Source: Eonycteris spelaea
Taxonomy: Eukaryota; Chordata; Mammalia; Chiroptera; Pteropodidae
Length of the DNA: 64,000 nucleotides
NCBI GenBank assembly: GCA_003508835.1
Contig: PUFA01000204.1
Coordinates: 992,001-1,056,000, forward strand
Direction: 5' to 3'
Every line of letters begins with the position of its first letter. The first letter of the stretch is position 1. Positions 1-13,300 of this stretch are shown piece after piece. Both the position numbers and the translations under genes were made by a program. Below the pieces are notes generated by a model. It was not told the origin of the DNA, did no database searches, and saw only the letters and a list, made by a program, of their open reading frames with translations.

Positions 1-69
1 ACAGAAAGCCTTCTTTGTGTTGCTCAGACCCCAGCAGGTGACACCGACCTCGCAAGCCAAACCTCCCCA

Positions 70-255
70 GGATGGATCACTTCCTCCTTTGCACCTCTGT
101 GTAGAACCTGCCCTCTGTGCTGTTTATGTAACTATCTCCCTTACTGCACTGTGAGCCCTTTCAGGGCATCACCACCACAGCTCATCCCCAGTCCCCAGCA
201 CTTGGCATAGGGCTTGGTACTCAGATGGTGCTCAATAAATGTTTGTTAAATAGAT
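70..255 (+). repeat. L2 3'-end fragment
   Basis: Has the L2 3' signature: a 'gcactgtgagcccttt..gggca' block, 'cccagcacttggcatagg' and a terminal 'gctcaataaatgtttgtt'. Diverged, so an ancient copy. Confidence 0.7.
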
Positions 256-1139
256 GGATGTATTCTGGGGATGACTATGTTATCTCAGAGGGCACACCCC
301 ACCTGGATAGGACTATCCGTATATTCTTTCCAAGCCCCAAGCAGTGCTCTGGGTGCAGGGACAAGAGAAACAAGGCAAGTTGACAGTCAGCCTGGGGAAG
401 ATGGACATGAAATGCCTGTTTTCACAGTTAATTATTTAAATTCGACTATGCTGAGTGTTACAAAGAAGTGCAAGCAGTTCTAAGAGCTTCTAACAGGCGC
501 CTTGACCTCTTCCTGGCCGAAGAACCACTGAGAAAATGAGACTTGGGCTTGGTGCTGAAATATGTTGAGGAATTAACTTGATAGAGGGTGAGGGGCAGGA
601 AGAGTGTTCCAGGCATGGGGAACAAAGTGTACACAAGGACTCTGTGAGAAAGTTGCAGTTACCTTTCCCATTTCACTGGTGAGGAAGCTGAGGCTCAGAG
701 CAGGGACATGATATGCCTAAAACCACATAGGTATCAAGGGGAGAAGCTATGGTTTGCCTCCAGGTCTCCAACTCCAGAGCCTAGACCCTTTCTCCCGCCA
801 TCTCTGCCCTGGACAGACGGGAAGCCAGAGCTGGCCTATGTGACATCACAGTGTGCTGGGCCAAAGCCCTCCATTCCCACTGGGAGGGTATACTCCACAT
901 ATTCACCTCTCTCCTCCCTTCCTCTGTGCACCCAGGCACTCACTCACACCCAACTCCTTCCTTTTCTCATTCGCTCTGTACCTCATTTGTCTTTGCATCA
1001 CCTGTGTGATCTGGGCTTCTGTCTCAGCCATGCTATGGAGGATCAGGCTCCTGACAGTCTGGGATTTTACCACAGATAAGTCTGACCTTGGAAAACATCT
1101 GTGAGCCACCTGTCTAGAAAGAATACTCAAACCAATTTA

Positions 1140-1560
1140 AGGCACATTCACTGGGCATCTACTACATGCCAGTCCCTGCAGGATTGGGAGCTGGGGGTCA
1201 CAGACAAGCTCATAGTTAAAGTCTGGAGGGGAGGCTGATCTATAAAGAGTTGACTGGATGCGACTTTAAGTCAATAGGAAAATGAACAACACCCTGGCAG
1301 CACAGAAGGAGCGGCCAAGTGCTTTGAAGAAAAAGCTTCCTTGAGGAGTTTGCAGGGTTCAGATTGGACATTTGAACTGGGCTCGAAAGACCAGTAAGAA
1401 TTTTCAAAGTTAAGAGTGTGGGAAGGGCTTTCCAAAAGGAAGGAACGGCAACTGGAACCAGCCTGGGTGTACGAAGACTGAGGACAAGTGCGCAGTGGCC
1501 AGAGTGCCTGGGATAGGAATGGCTGAAGGTGAGAGTTTAAAGCCACTGGCTTGAGGGTTT
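1140..1560 (-). repeat. L2 fragment, antisense
   Basis: Starts with the reverse-complement L2 end ('cactgggcatctactacatg') and continues with the typical 'gcattccaggcagagg'-like internal region. Diverged. Confidence 0.6.
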
Positions 1561-2364
1561 GAAGTGTGGCAGGTAGCACAGAGGCTGAGAGTTCAGGTTA
1601 GCAGTGGGCCCCCTAGATTCTCAGCCAGGGGCAACAATCCTTTGCAGCCTTCAAAGGACCTTCCCCTGCCCTTTTCAGCCTCCATTGAATTTATCTGGGA
1701 TTATGCGAGCTCCCCTCCCTCACAGCTGGAGAAGGGGAAGGTATGGATATAACAATGTCTTTTGAGGCTGGGGCCTGGTCGCCTCCCAATTATCCCCCAA
1801 GAGGCTACTACTCTGCTCTCAGGGCTTCATTCTCAAGTTGCTGCTAATCGAAGATGCCTTGTTGACAGGCATAAATTAGTTTCCTTTGAATAGGCCAATT
1901 AGAGCTAATAGCTGGGGAGAAAATGGACTTAGATGGCTTTGGTCCAAGGACTAGACTTCTCTAGATTGTGGCTTTTCAGAGTCCTGGTCTCTGAGTGGAG
2001 TCTGGTTTATCCCATCTCTGTCTCTTCAGCCTAAGAGTAGCTGAGTTTTTTATAAAGTCCAGCCCTCATGAATTCTCCTCTCACAGGCAGGGAACTACTT
2101 GTGGGCTCTCTGTGACTCACCGTATCTAAAATGATTGATTATGGTTATTCACAAAGGTGTTCATGGTCCCACAGTTTGTATTTGGGCTTAAAGCCCTGAG
2201 TTTCTGTCTGAGAGCAAGAAATGGCCCAGAACATCTGGGCCCTTTGGCTTTCTGCCTCTTGCCTTAAATCTTTTTGCCGTGTTCTGCTTTCTGGGCCTTG
2301 GTTTCTCTCCTAACAAAACGAAGGGCTCAGGGAAGTGATTTCTAAGGGCTGTTTGGAGTCTGAG

Positions 2365-2905
2365 ATGACATACCAGTTTGCTCTTGCTGCCTAGCAGTTG
2401 ACCATACATTTATTGGCTTAAAACAACATCCATTTTTTAATCTCAACAATTCTTCAGATCCTCGGGCCAGATACTCTGTTTAGCATCTCACAAGGCCAAA
2501 ACCAAGGTGTTGGCTGGCCTGGACTTTTATCTGGAGGCTGTCAGGAAGAATCTATTTCCAGGCACATTCAGGTTGTTGGCTGACTTCAGTGCCAAGTAGG
2601 ACTGAGGTCCCTATTTTCCTGCTGGCTGTCAGCTGGATGCTAGGCTGCCTACATATTTATGCCTTCCATGCAGCCTTCTCCAGCAAGGGTGGGTTGAGTG
2701 TTTCTCACAGGTTGAATCTCCATCTCCAGCCAGACAAAGCTTTCTATTTTAAGGACCTGTGTGATTAGATTGGTCTACCCAGATAATCCAGAATAATCTC
2801 CCTATTATAAATACATCTGCAATGTTTCTTTTGCCATGTAATGCAAAATATCCATAGGTCCCAGGATTAAGGTGTGGACATTTTGAGGGCCATGATTCTG
2901 GCTAT
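2365..2905 (-). mobile_element. MaLR (MLT1-type) LTR remnant
   Basis: The segment 'ttgctcttgctgcctagcagttgac' region followed by 'tattggcttaaaacaaca' and ending 'gggccatgattctggctat' follows the reverse-complement layout of MLT1-type solitary LTRs. It is a non-coding LTR relic of an old non-autonomous retrovirus-like element. Subfamily not determined. Confidence 0.55.
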
Positions 2906-3534
2906 AGCAGTGTACCTCTGACCTGTCCCCCAAATTCATTCCATCCAAAGGTCCCCAAGATCTAATTCCATGACAGCATCCGCTCAACAGATCTCATCCG
3001 AATTTCATCAGCAGCAGAAATCCCAGATCTTACCGTCTAAATCATCTAATTGGTATGGGTGAGGTTCTGGGTATCATACACCCTGGGGCATAATTCCTCT
3101 CCAGCAGTGAACCTGGGAAACTAAAGAAACAAGTTACCTGCTCCCACAACTGCAATAATGGAATCAGTTCTAGATTCCAGTTCAAATGGGGAGAAAATGG
3201 AAAATGGAGTTAGATGACATTTCAGATGATCTCATACCCTCTCCCAAAACTGTGGGGAAAAAAATATAGCAGAACCAGACCCTCAGCTTCTCTTCACTTC
3301 TGTAGGTAGTGGCCGACTGTGTTCTAGCCTGGTCTTTGGCACCCTGGGAGAATACTTTTGCACAGAACACTTTTGCACAGCTTTGTATCAGTTGGTTAAA
3401 AGCAATAGGGAATGTAATCGAAACGTGGGAAAAACGATTTAGGTAGGATTTAAGAACGACGTTTGATCTGAAAAGGGTTTGCAAGCTTCAGAAAAGGAAA
3501 AGCGTGCATTCCCTTCCTTTCCTCAACACCAGGC

Positions 3535-3715
3535 AGTGGGAAATGCACGGATTTTTGTGTTAGAACTGCCACTTTCCACCTGTGTGGAATTAAAGACGTC
3601 ATTTCGCCCCTCTGAGCCTTAGTCTCCTCTGCTATAGAGTGGAGCTATTACTGCACACCTCATAGACTCATGTGAAGATCCAGTGGGAATAGTATGTGAA
3701 AAGAAAAAAGACAAT
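3535..3715 (+). repeat. MIR SINE
   Basis: Contains MIR core words: 'tgtgtggaa', 'cctctgagccttagtctcctc' and 'acctcatagac' in the correct order and spacing. Confidence 0.65.
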
Positions 3716-6654
3716 TCCACCATGCCAACATAATCACTATTAGCACTGGGTTGTGTTTTATTCTTGTTTGTGTGAATCTAGGGTGTGTTTAATGTGGGTG
3801 TAGTCATGTTGTGCATAAAATCTCTTATCTTGCTTCTTTTATTAAATGGCATATTTTAAGTATGTGCCTAAATTATTGCATAACTTACTAAGTTAATTAA
3901 AAATGACTAAGACCGTCTGAGCGAGGCGCTGCAGATACAGCAGTACCAAGTGCCTGCACACATGCTCCATCGAAGTGGTCGCGCCCTAAATTAACGTACT
4001 CCATTCCCTTTCACTGTTAATTCAGGGTGTTTGTAATATCCTGCTGCAGTGTATAGAATGCTCAGGTGAACGTATTTGTAATTAAAGCTTTTTCAGCGTT
4101 TGGGTCTGTTTTCATAGAAGGGTGGCAGGGGGACAAGGGATTCTGTGTTGCCAGAATGCTCTCTGCTAATCACCTAGGCCTGCTCAGTTGGCCTCATCTG
4201 AGACCAGAACAGTGGTACCACCAAGGGGCCACCGACGAGGAATAATTGTGAAGCCCATTAATACAAGTGAAGACAGTGGGGGTGATAACGGTAAAGTGCA
4301 GGATGAATGGCCCCCTCTGTGGGGGCGAGGCTGGCGTGTGCGCACTTGCAGAATACCGGGGCCTGCTGGGGTAAACTCAGCTCTGCAACTGGTTGGATCA
4401 AATTATGGAGGGCTGACAGGCAGAGATGGTTGAATAATTCAAGATTCTGAGACACAAAAAGGGTTACTGGAGAGAGGAAGGAGATGAATAGGCTTAGTTA
4501 AGGAAAAGACAGATTTTTTTAGGATAAGATTACAGAAAAGATATAGGAAAAGTCAGACGCCAAGGGGCACGGGTATAACTGACGATTATCCTTTCTACCT
4601 GATCTAGAGAGGACACAGGTTGGGGAGTGGGGTCCCAAGTGGTCTTCTAGGGATCAGAGCACGAAAGGAAGTGCCATCACCAGGCAGTGCTGACCTTGCC
4701 AATATGCTTGGGGTGGGGAGGTACCTGCCCTCCCAAACAACCTTCTCTTGCCTGCTTTTCACAGTGCCCAGTCGCTTGAGAGTGCTTATTCCTGAGGCTT
4801 TATAAGCCCCGAACCCTACCCCCACAGTGTGCTAGGGTCCCAGATCCTGGCTTCCTGCCATCCTTATCCCCCTCCCCAAGAGTACTCAGGGAGTCGCTAA
4901 AATCAGGGTGTTTGGCTTCATCTCTGTTTGCTGTAGCCCTTGGCCAGACCGTTAAGTCAGCGTGCTTTATTTTTCCTAGAAAGGCATAACAGCTTGGGTT
5001 GCTGTACATTCCGGAACTCAGGGAAATAAAACTACATGTCCCTATGTTGGAAATGCCGGGTTGTCATCAAACGAACTAGTGGTGTTCCCAGCCAGTCTCC
5101 ACCACCATTTCCCCGCAAGGAGTGCCAAGAGGGGCTTCTCCATCAACCTCGGGCGAGGCAACCCTAGCCATCCCTTGCCCTGCAACATGGGACCAGCTGC
5201 TGTCTGGAGGCTGGGAACAGCTTTCAGGGATGTGGGGAGGTGGGGTAGATGGGGGGGCAAGCAGTTCTAAGAGCAGACTCCTCCTCATCACCAGAGCCAC
5301 ATAGACCAGGTTACACAGGCCAGCTGACCTCGAGACCACCTCAATGCCTTGCACTCTTGCTGGCATCCATTTCTGCCAACATCTCTCTGCGCCCCTCTCC
5401 ATCCCTCTGTTAGAATTCTGTCTGGTCCCCTTAGACCCGAGCTTTTGCCCAAGCTGTTTCGTGTGCACAGCTGCTCTATCACTCCTCCTGCAGGTTTGCA
5501 TCCTTCCCAAGGGCATAATTTGGCCCGTTTTAAGTACCACCTTCTCCATCAGGCCTTTGTTGTATCTTTTGGCAATTAGCATCATCTGAATTTTCCTATC
5601 GATTGATCCTCGGGGGCCTTTCCGTTGCCTTCCCCACTTTGTAGCTACGTGCAAGTTACTGTGTGTAACTCCCTCTAGACCCCAAAGGCCCTTCTCCCTC
5701 CTTCAGTGTCTGGCAGGTGTCTTGCATGTTCAGTACTGCGTATGGATGTGAAGATGGGTGGGTGTCAGATGGACAGACAGACAGGTAGGTAGTTGGACAG
5801 GAGGACGGGTGTCAAACACTGGTTCCGTTGTCTGTGGTATCATTGGCCCAGGGAGACCTCTGTGCCCTCCTTCCCCCACCCCCCATCTTCCTTCCCACGA
5901 TTAAAATAAAAAACAATTATATTTTTAAGAGTTTGTTATATTTATCAATGAAGTCTTAGGTTTCTTGTTCTTCATTTTAAAATCCCAGGAGTTGAATAGT
6001 TGATATTTCTTCAAGGAAAAGAGAATCTAAATCGAGTTGCCTTTTTCTCATGTCTGACATTTTTGCTTGATTTATTTTTTTTCCTTTTTAGACTCTGGCT
6101 CTTCATGAAAGGAAGGCTCCCCATCCTGAATTTAGCACAGTGCCTGGCACACAGCAGGGTCCCTGTAAATACTAAACAGCACTGCAGTGTGCTCAACAGC
6201 CTAAGAGCCCCTGGGGTCTGCGCAGTTTGAAGATTGTGCTAAAAGTGAGATTTAAGCTTGAGAGGAGAGTAGGTTGATAAGCTCTGCCAGGTGTCCTCTC
6301 TGCTATGGTCTTTTCCTTTTAGCATTGAGATCTGGGGCTTGGCTCCCCCTTCTCTCTTGGGGGCTGACACTGAGTCAGACCCGGCTGCACATAGCCCTCC
6401 GCCCCAGGGCTCTGTAGAGGCATTGCATGCAGAGCACCATCTGGATGCTATGCGACTCACCAGCCCGGATGGGGGGATGTGCCAGGTCCACCCTGCTTCT
6501 CCCCAAGCCTGTTGTTGACAGAGTCCCAGCCAGCCCCACCCCATCAGAGAGCACTTTCTGTGTACAAAGCATCAGTCTGGGGGCTGGAGGGAATGCAGGA
6601 TCTTGGAGTCTAGACCTGTGCATCCCCAGGGAGCTTTTCCAACTTCTTTAATCC

Positions 6655-6795
6655 TCACAGCAACCCTGTAGTTTGAAGAGAAGGGATTCCTTTCTGACAG
6701 GTAGAGAAACTGAGATGCAGAAAAAAGAAGTGGCTTGCCCAGGGTTGCACAGCTAGCAGAGCTGGGATTTGAGCCTGAGTCTCCTGACCCTATCA
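6655..6795 (-). repeat. MIR SINE, antisense
   Basis: Reads 'gtagagaaactgagatgcag', 'gcttgcccagggttgcacag' and 'gagctgggatttgagcc', the reverse-complement MIR core. Confidence 0.75.
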
Positions 6796-6804
6796 GCTAT
6801 AGCA

Positions 6805-6955
6805 TTTCTCAACTCTTAAATTGTCTAAGAACAACAAAAACCACACCTATTAAAATGCACCCAGAGATTCTGATCCACAGGATCTGGGGTGTGGCCTAGG
6901 AATCTGTATTTGAATAGAATCCCCTAGGTACCCCCAATGCACCCTTAGAGAAACC
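6805..6955 (-). mobile_element. MER20-like hAT element
   Basis: Carries the MER20 blocks 'cccagagattctgatccaca', 'ggatctggggtgtggcct' and 'ggaatctgtatttgaa' between diverged termini. Confidence 0.6.
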
Positions 6956-7149
6956 CTCCCCTAACCACGAGGCTGCTCCTTAGCTACCTGCCAGGAGAAG
7001 TCTGTCCTTCCGTCAGGCTCATTCTAGAGGGGAGGCGGTCTTGGGACCAACTGACACTTCTGTGTTTGTGTCAAGGAAGGTGTCTTAGGGAAAGAGTTTC
7101 TTCAGGGACAGCCAGCCTGGACAGGTAGGTGTAGGTAGCCGTGCCTGAG

Positions 7150-7330
7150 CAGCTTGCTTTTCAGACTTGGTTTAAAATCCTGGCTACATAGTTCAACAGC
7201 TTTGTGATGTGGGTTGGTTGTTTTATGTCTCTGTGCCTCAGTTTTTTAAATCTGTGAAATGGAGCTAATAATTCATATCTTATAGACTTGTTGGAAAACG
7301 AAATTACACAGTGTTGTGCTTGAATAAAAA
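7150..7330 (+). repeat. MIR SINE
   Basis: 'ctctgtgcctcagtttttta', 'atctgtgaaatggagctaat' and a following 'cttatagacttgttggaa' match the MIR core. Confidence 0.7.
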
Positions 7331-8941
7331 AAGAAACCCAAATTTCTCCAAAATAGACCACCCCAAACCCTGTCATTGTGCCTTTGTTTATGATGTTTTT
7401 CCTTTCTGGAAAGTCTTTCCCTCATCTCCATTTTAAGTACTGCCAGTCTGGTCAGTTGCGATAGCTCGTGATGAGTGTCTCATTATCCTCTAAGGTATGC
7501 AAGGAGGTCCCCACCCCTAGGTATTAGAGCAGCTGGGTGTCACATCAGCTGGGGTTCTAACTTCTGTGCCTACTGAAATTCAAGAATTAACAGAAAGTCT
7601 GCCTTAGCTCACTCAGAAAATGCTTAGGCTTCTAGGTTTTTATTTGTTTGTTTTGTTTAGTTTTCTTTTCTGTCACTCCTCCTACATGTCAACAAAATGT
7701 TCCTGACACCCATACCCCTCCCCAAGTCATTTCCACTGTAAGGATTCTGAAGGCCGATGGGGACGCTCCTGAAACAAACGTTTTGTCTAGCTCCATTCTG
7801 AAGTCATCCTCAACTTGCTGACCTCATCTACCCATACCTTTTTTTTCTGGGAAGTTTGAAGTCAAACTAATGATGTTAGTCAGTTTGGTGTTGCGAAGGC
7901 GATGCCCTACCCCTCCCTGAACGCTTCAGTTTTCACCAAGCCGTGCTGAGTACCTCCAGTGACAGGGTTCTGGTCTCCCCATGCAAGGCTGTGGCATCGA
8001 TGCAGTTTGATTTGTTAGTTCCTCTTCCTGCTCTGAGAGGTTTGGAAAGTTTCCCTGAACAAAGGAGCATGGGAGCAGGTGATGCGGGTGGGGCGAAAGT
8101 AGCAGGCTCCGTTTACTGAGGCGGGAATGCGAGGGAGTTCCCCCAGACGAGCAGAGTTAGGAGGTGAGCTTCGCGTTAGAAACAGCACAGTTGCGGCGAG
8201 CCCTGGAGTGGCGCTCACACCAGCCTGCGCTGTCTTACAGACTTTTCTGTTTGAAAGCGCCTTAATACACTTGATGGTCCCATCCTGTGGAGCCGAATGA
8301 AGATCCCCAGCTCCTCCTTGACTAGTGGCAGAATGAACCCTGGAACCTAAGACTAAATTTGGGGCCCAGGTGGCCCAGCAGGTAGAGAGGAAGGGTGATG
8401 AGATGAGTCAGGCTGCTCAGAGGCCGGATTTAAAGCTGGGTGTGGATACAGAGGTGAGAACCCATGTCCACCCGGCCCTGTGGTTCATTTGGGTAAAGGC
8501 GACTTGCTCTTCTGAAAACTCTCCCCTGGTTGATAAGACTTCCAGTCTGCATTCCATAAGACTTTTCTCCGGAATCACTAACTGGAGGCAAACTGGTCGT
8601 TATCCTTGAACCTGAGTACATAGTCTAATCTTCATGTGGATGGAAACGTTTCAGCTAGTTTGGGGGCTCAAGGGATCCTCCACAGGGGGCTGAAAGATGG
8701 GATTTGTGAGGCTGGGGCAAAAGGAGGAGGGTGCCATGCCGAACTTCAGGGTACTGTTTTCCAGCTCATTGTCTCATTGCCAGCACTTTCTTTTGTCCTA
8801 AGCCAGGATGGCCTCTGTGATGGATGGTTTGTTCAGCATTCCATTGTCGTAGTCTCTGTCCTGGGCGTGTGGAGGGTAGGCTGTGCCAGCTGGCATTGCA
8901 GCCGAACTCTCAGAACCCACAGTTAAAAGCAATTACTGACC

Positions 8942-8958
8942 AAAAAAAAAAAAAAAAA
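8942..8958 (+). repeat. A17 homopolymer
   Basis: Seventeen consecutive A after 'actgacc'. No clear retroposon body is visible upstream, so I do not call it a retroposon tail. Confidence 0.85.
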
Positions 8959-9339
8959 GTGGGCTTAGCTATATAGCTTGTAAATAATTCCAGATACCAG
9001 GCCGCAGGCCCCCAAAATGGCTCACATGGCACCCGAGGCCCATACGGGAGTCATCTGTCATGTAGTCAGGAACCACTGTTCAGGGTCAGGTCCCTCAGCC
9101 TCTTTAGGCCTCAATTTGTCCTCTCAGTTAGAAGTGATGACGCCTACCTTATAGGTTTGTGGGGAGAATCAACTGAGGTGAAATACGTGGAGATGTTTGT
9201 AGACTATCGTGTGCTGTGCAGATCTTAGCTGTCCTGTAAGAAGATCCTGTGCAGCTTATTCTTAGAGTCTAAGGTGTTCAGTTTGGGACAAATGAAAGGA
9301 GGCTAAACTTAGGGAATCACTCCCCTAGAGGTAGCATAT

Positions 9340-9520
9340 GTAGTTTTTATGGAGTCAGAGAGATCAATTCCAGTCCTAACTGAATCACTTCACAAGCCTC
9401 AGTTTTATCATCTATGACCTGAGATGATAATACTTGTAGACCTGTCATGAGGAGTAAATGAGACCACGCAAGTAGGCGCTTGGCCCGGGTTTGGTACACA
9501 GAAAGCCTTCTATGTCGCTG
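9340..9520 (+). repeat. MIR SINE
   Basis: 'aagcctcagttttatcatct' followed by 'gacctgagatgataatact' and 'tgtcatgaggagtaaatgag' follows the MIR core. A poorer MIR-like stretch precedes it at about 9080-9240. Confidence 0.6.
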
Positions 9521-9639
9521 TTTGTTAACACTATCCTGAGAAAGACTTTCAGAGTTTCTCGTTGAGGATGAGATTTTGTGATGATTTGTTTGGGAATGTC
9601 AGGCATTACCTTAAACACTTCACATGTCACTTTGCTTTC

Positions 9640-9800
9640 CCACTGTCTCTTTGATCTCCCCAAAACCCATGAGGGAGGCAGAGCAGGGATTTTCATCACC
9701 ATTTTCCAGAACAGGAAACTGAGGCACTGAGGAGGAAGTGGTTTTACGTGAGGTCACAGGATGAGTAACTGGAAGAATGAGAATCTCCTGACTCCCGGAA
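9640..9800 (-). repeat. MIR SINE, antisense
   Basis: 'ttttccagaacaggaaactg', 'aggtcacaggatgagtaac' and 'agaatctcctgactcc' match the reverse-complement MIR core. Confidence 0.65.
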
Positions 9801-9929
9801 CAGCCCTTCTGACTGAACTGTTTTGAAGCCGTAAATCCAACCCCAGAATTTGTCCCCAGTGGGCTGAAGTCTAGAGACGTGGATCTGTCCTGGATGGATA
9901 TTTCAGTAAACTTTTAAAATAACAACAAC

Positions 9930-9985
9930 ATAGCTACTATGTAAGAGTCACTATGCTAGGCTTTATATACATGTCATCCCTAAAT

Positions 9986-10025
<40 letters not shown>

Positions 10026-10190
10026 AGTCAGAATCGATACTATTATTCTCCCCAGTTTACAGATGAAAAAACCAAGTCAGAGAATACTTGCTTCAGGCTG
10101 CATAGCTGGGAAGTAGCAGAGAACCAGATTTTGGAAACTTAGGTAGCTGGCTCTGGAGTCTGTCATCCTAACCAGCATTCTCACTTCAGG
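9930..10190 (-). repeat. MIR SINE, antisense, with internal CA tract
   Basis: MIR-like flanks ('actatgtaagagtcactatg', 'ctccccagtttacagatgaa') enclose a (CA)n expansion at 9989-10022. Confidence 0.6.
9989..10022 (+). repeat. (CA)17 microsatellite
   Basis: Thirty-four bases of uninterrupted CA dinucleotide inside a MIR-like element; likely length-polymorphic. Confidence 0.95.
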
Positions 10191-11309
10191 GACTCAACAT
10201 GCGGCAATCCATGCGGAGGTGCTGGGGTACAGAGATGAGTGGAGTGTTACCCTGCATTTTGCTGCAGACTTGCCACGCAGCCTGGGACAAACCTCTTCCC
10301 CCCACACTCCCCTGCCTTACTTTTCACACCTTTGTCATGGGAGCATTGGATTGTCCAGCTCTGGCAAAGGGTGGCATTTCTCCCGGTCCCAGGGAAGGTT
10401 TGGGGTGTGCGATGACTAGCTGGAGCCCCAGCCAACCATTGTGTGCTGGACTTGCAGGATGGCTGGGTGTGGCCACGGCACTGCCAGGCCCTCCCCAGGG
10501 AGGAAGTGTCCATGTTTACAGGAAATGCAGGACAAGGCCTGGGAGGTGAGTGGAGGAGGGGTGATCTGCCTCCAGGAGCCCTGAAGCTCTGTCTAGGCAC
10601 TGGTGAGGCTGAGGGCAGGCACCCCTCCTCTCATCCCAAGGGTGAAGCTGTTCATTGGCGTTAAGGGGAAATGTCCCACTTCCTAGGTACCCCTAGTCAT
10701 CCCTTGCCTCTTTCCCCAAGATTGCCACATCCTGCAGGCCTCCAAAACCCCAGGCCAGTGGACCCTCTTCCGTGGGAGGCTCCTGGGAGCAGTGGAGAGA
10801 GGGCTGAGTGGGGTAACAGATCTACCTCTATTCCTTCCTGCCCTGGACCTCAAATTCCCCACCTATTAAATGGGTGATTTGCTGTAGCCCTAATGAGCCC
10901 ACAACAAAGCTCACTCCCCTCGTGGAACCCACAGCTCAGCCGTGAGGATCCAGATGGGAAAACATATCAGGCCTGTGACCTGAGCAACAGGTTGGCCTCA
11001 GAAATATTCCTCAAGAGAAGTGTGTATAAATTGGAATTTTGTAAAAATGTGCCCTGTGTTGCTTATACGGGGAGTATGGATTATTTTTTTAAAGCCCGAA
11101 CAAGAACTGGAGAGGAAACTGACATTCACTGCGTTTATGCCAGGGATCGGGCCTGTATCACCTTTAAGAGACATGGATTGTATTTGGGTTCAGGAACGCT
11201 GAATTTAAATCTTTAAACTGCTACTTCTTAGCTGGGTCATCCTGAGCATTAAATCCCTCAGGCTCCGCAGAGCCTCATTTTTTCATATATGCAATGAGGA
11301 CACCAGTTT

Positions 11310-11990
11310 GTCATTTCCCACACCCACAGGCCTGCCTGAGCCCATGCCTTGTCACACTCCCACCCAGGCCCATGGTCAGCCTGCTGTGTTCTCTCGACCT
11401 CCAGCACTGTCTCCCTCCCTTTGCTGCTCACAGGTGGCCGGGGGAACTCTCCAGGGAGCATGATCGGTCAGGTCTTTTCCTGGCTGAAACCTTTCATTGC
11501 TCTCATTACCGCTGGGATACATGGTCCCGGTGCCTTAGCCCTGCCTGTGAGACCCAGGTGGCTCGCCATCCTCTTCTCCAGCTCTCCTTACCTGTAGTGG
11601 ATGACTGTGACTCCCAGCACTCTCCTCACTGTGCCTTTGCATAACCTTCCCAGGAATGTTCTCCCCTACCCCTCTTTACTTTATTTGTCCCTTGCTCAAC
11701 CTTCAGACTCAGCTCAGGACTTACCCTGGGCCAGAACCCATCTGCGATTCCCTCCCCCCGACACACGTTTAGAGTGCCTTTTCTGTACTCCTTCCTTGAA
11801 GCAGTCACCACCCTATCTCCTGTCTGTCTGCATCCCCACAAGGCCATGAGAGCCTCAGGGGCGATTAAGAGGTATCTCCTTCGTATCTGTGTCCCCAGTG
11901 CCATACATGCAGGATAGGCTTTGTACCCCAGCACCTCTATGGACTGCCATACATGCAGTGCCATACGTGCGGCAAATGTGAATGTGTCAG
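11310..11990 (+). repeat. L2 3'-region
   Basis: The order 'tggctgaaacctttcattgc', 'tgtgcctttgcat..ccttccc', 'caaggccatgagagcc' and 'gtgtccccagtgccatac' follows L2. An internal triplication at 11899-11971 is described in findings. Confidence 0.55.
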
Positions 11991-13119
11991 GTGCACACAG
12001 TGGGCACTCCGTCTGCTGTGAATTGCTGTGCCTGTGCTGGGTAGGGTAGCCCAGTTTTGGTACATCCCAGTCCGTATCTATTCACGGATGCACAGAGAGA
12101 CCTGGCTGGAGGCGCTTCCCCTGTGAGTCAGTTAAAACCAGCAGGCATTTATTGAGCACCTGTGATGTGCAGAGTTTAACACTGTGGGCTAGCAAGAAGG
12201 AACTCCAGTTTGATGAGGGAGAGAAAACCTGTGAAAAGCTAAGGTCATCAGATGAGGGGGTTTGTGGGTATAGGGACATGTTGAGGGGAGCAGGGCCTCT
12301 GCAGGGGTAGATTGTGAAGTTTATGCAATTGGGGGGGTCTCTTTAAAAAAAAGAATATATAATTAAGAATATAAAATAATTTGCAGAGCCTTGAAAGAGA
12401 CCCGTGTGTGTGGGACCTGAAGCTTAAGCCTTCTGACTTTCCTTATAGACATGCCTCAGTGGTCAGGGAAGGCTTCCTGGAGTAGGAGGTAAGGTTGGCT
12501 CTGGGTATGGAGAGAAGAATCTATCAGCCAGGGGACCCAGGGCCCTGGCCGACGAGAGGGAGTCAGGTCAGCAAACATGTCCCAAGTATCTATTCTTGGC
12601 GACAGCCCTTGCCCTTGAGAAACGGAGTGGATTTATAGGATCTTAAAGCCTTTTGGCAGAGGGAGGCGTTATTCCGAAAATGCTTCTTCCCCATTCGGGG
12701 CAAAGTTGGTGAAGGGAGTTTGACAAGACGACAAGATGAGCCTGTGATGAGAGTCATGTGTGTTGTTGTGTGTAGGGATCCAGGTGTGTTGCCCTTGCCT
12801 CATCACCTTCCATTCTGGGTCTGAGCCTTAGTGTGTGCATCTGCGTCTGGCTCTGTGTGATTGATTTCCTCTGTGTCCCCATCTAGGCATCCCACTGCAG
12901 CGGCATGTGACTTGTGTGTTCATGTGTGTTAGAAAGCCCCTGCCCTCCTGCTTGCCTTGTGCCAGTTGCACACTGGACACTTCTGTGTGTCCTGGCACCT
13001 CTCACGCATTTTCACGTCTATCCCCCAGCACAGAGCGGAGAACCAGATGAATGAACGTGTCTAATGAGTGGGTACAGCTGCAAGTTACCTACTTAGGGTC
13101 TGTCTGGCAGAAATGGATA

Positions 13120-13300
13120 GAAGAATAGCAGAGTAGACCTTGGGCAAGGTGTTTATCCTCACAGAGCCTCAATTACCCAGATAAAAAATGGCAACGATAA
13201 TTGTATTTGCCTAAGTGGCTGAGAGGGTCAAACGGGATAATCCATAAGTCTCACCCAGCTCGGTGCTCAGTAAATGTTAGCTGCTGCTGCTGCTGGAGCT
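13120..13300 (+). repeat. MIR SINE ending in a GCT tract
   Basis: 'gaccttgggcaaggtgttta', 'acagagcctcaattaccc' and 'ggtgctcagtaaatgttag' are MIR; the usual 3' 'gctattatt' is replaced by GCT repeats at 13280-13295. Confidence 0.7.

Noticed and set aside
5076..5654. 192-codon minus-strand frame
   Set aside because: Antisense of pyrimidine-rich, L2-like intronic DNA; no recognisable domain or promoter.
10893..11216. 107-codon + strand frame with mixed composition
   Set aside because: Looks less biased than the others, but has no recognised similarity, no splice sites in phase with FGD5 and no nearby promoter signs; most likely chance.
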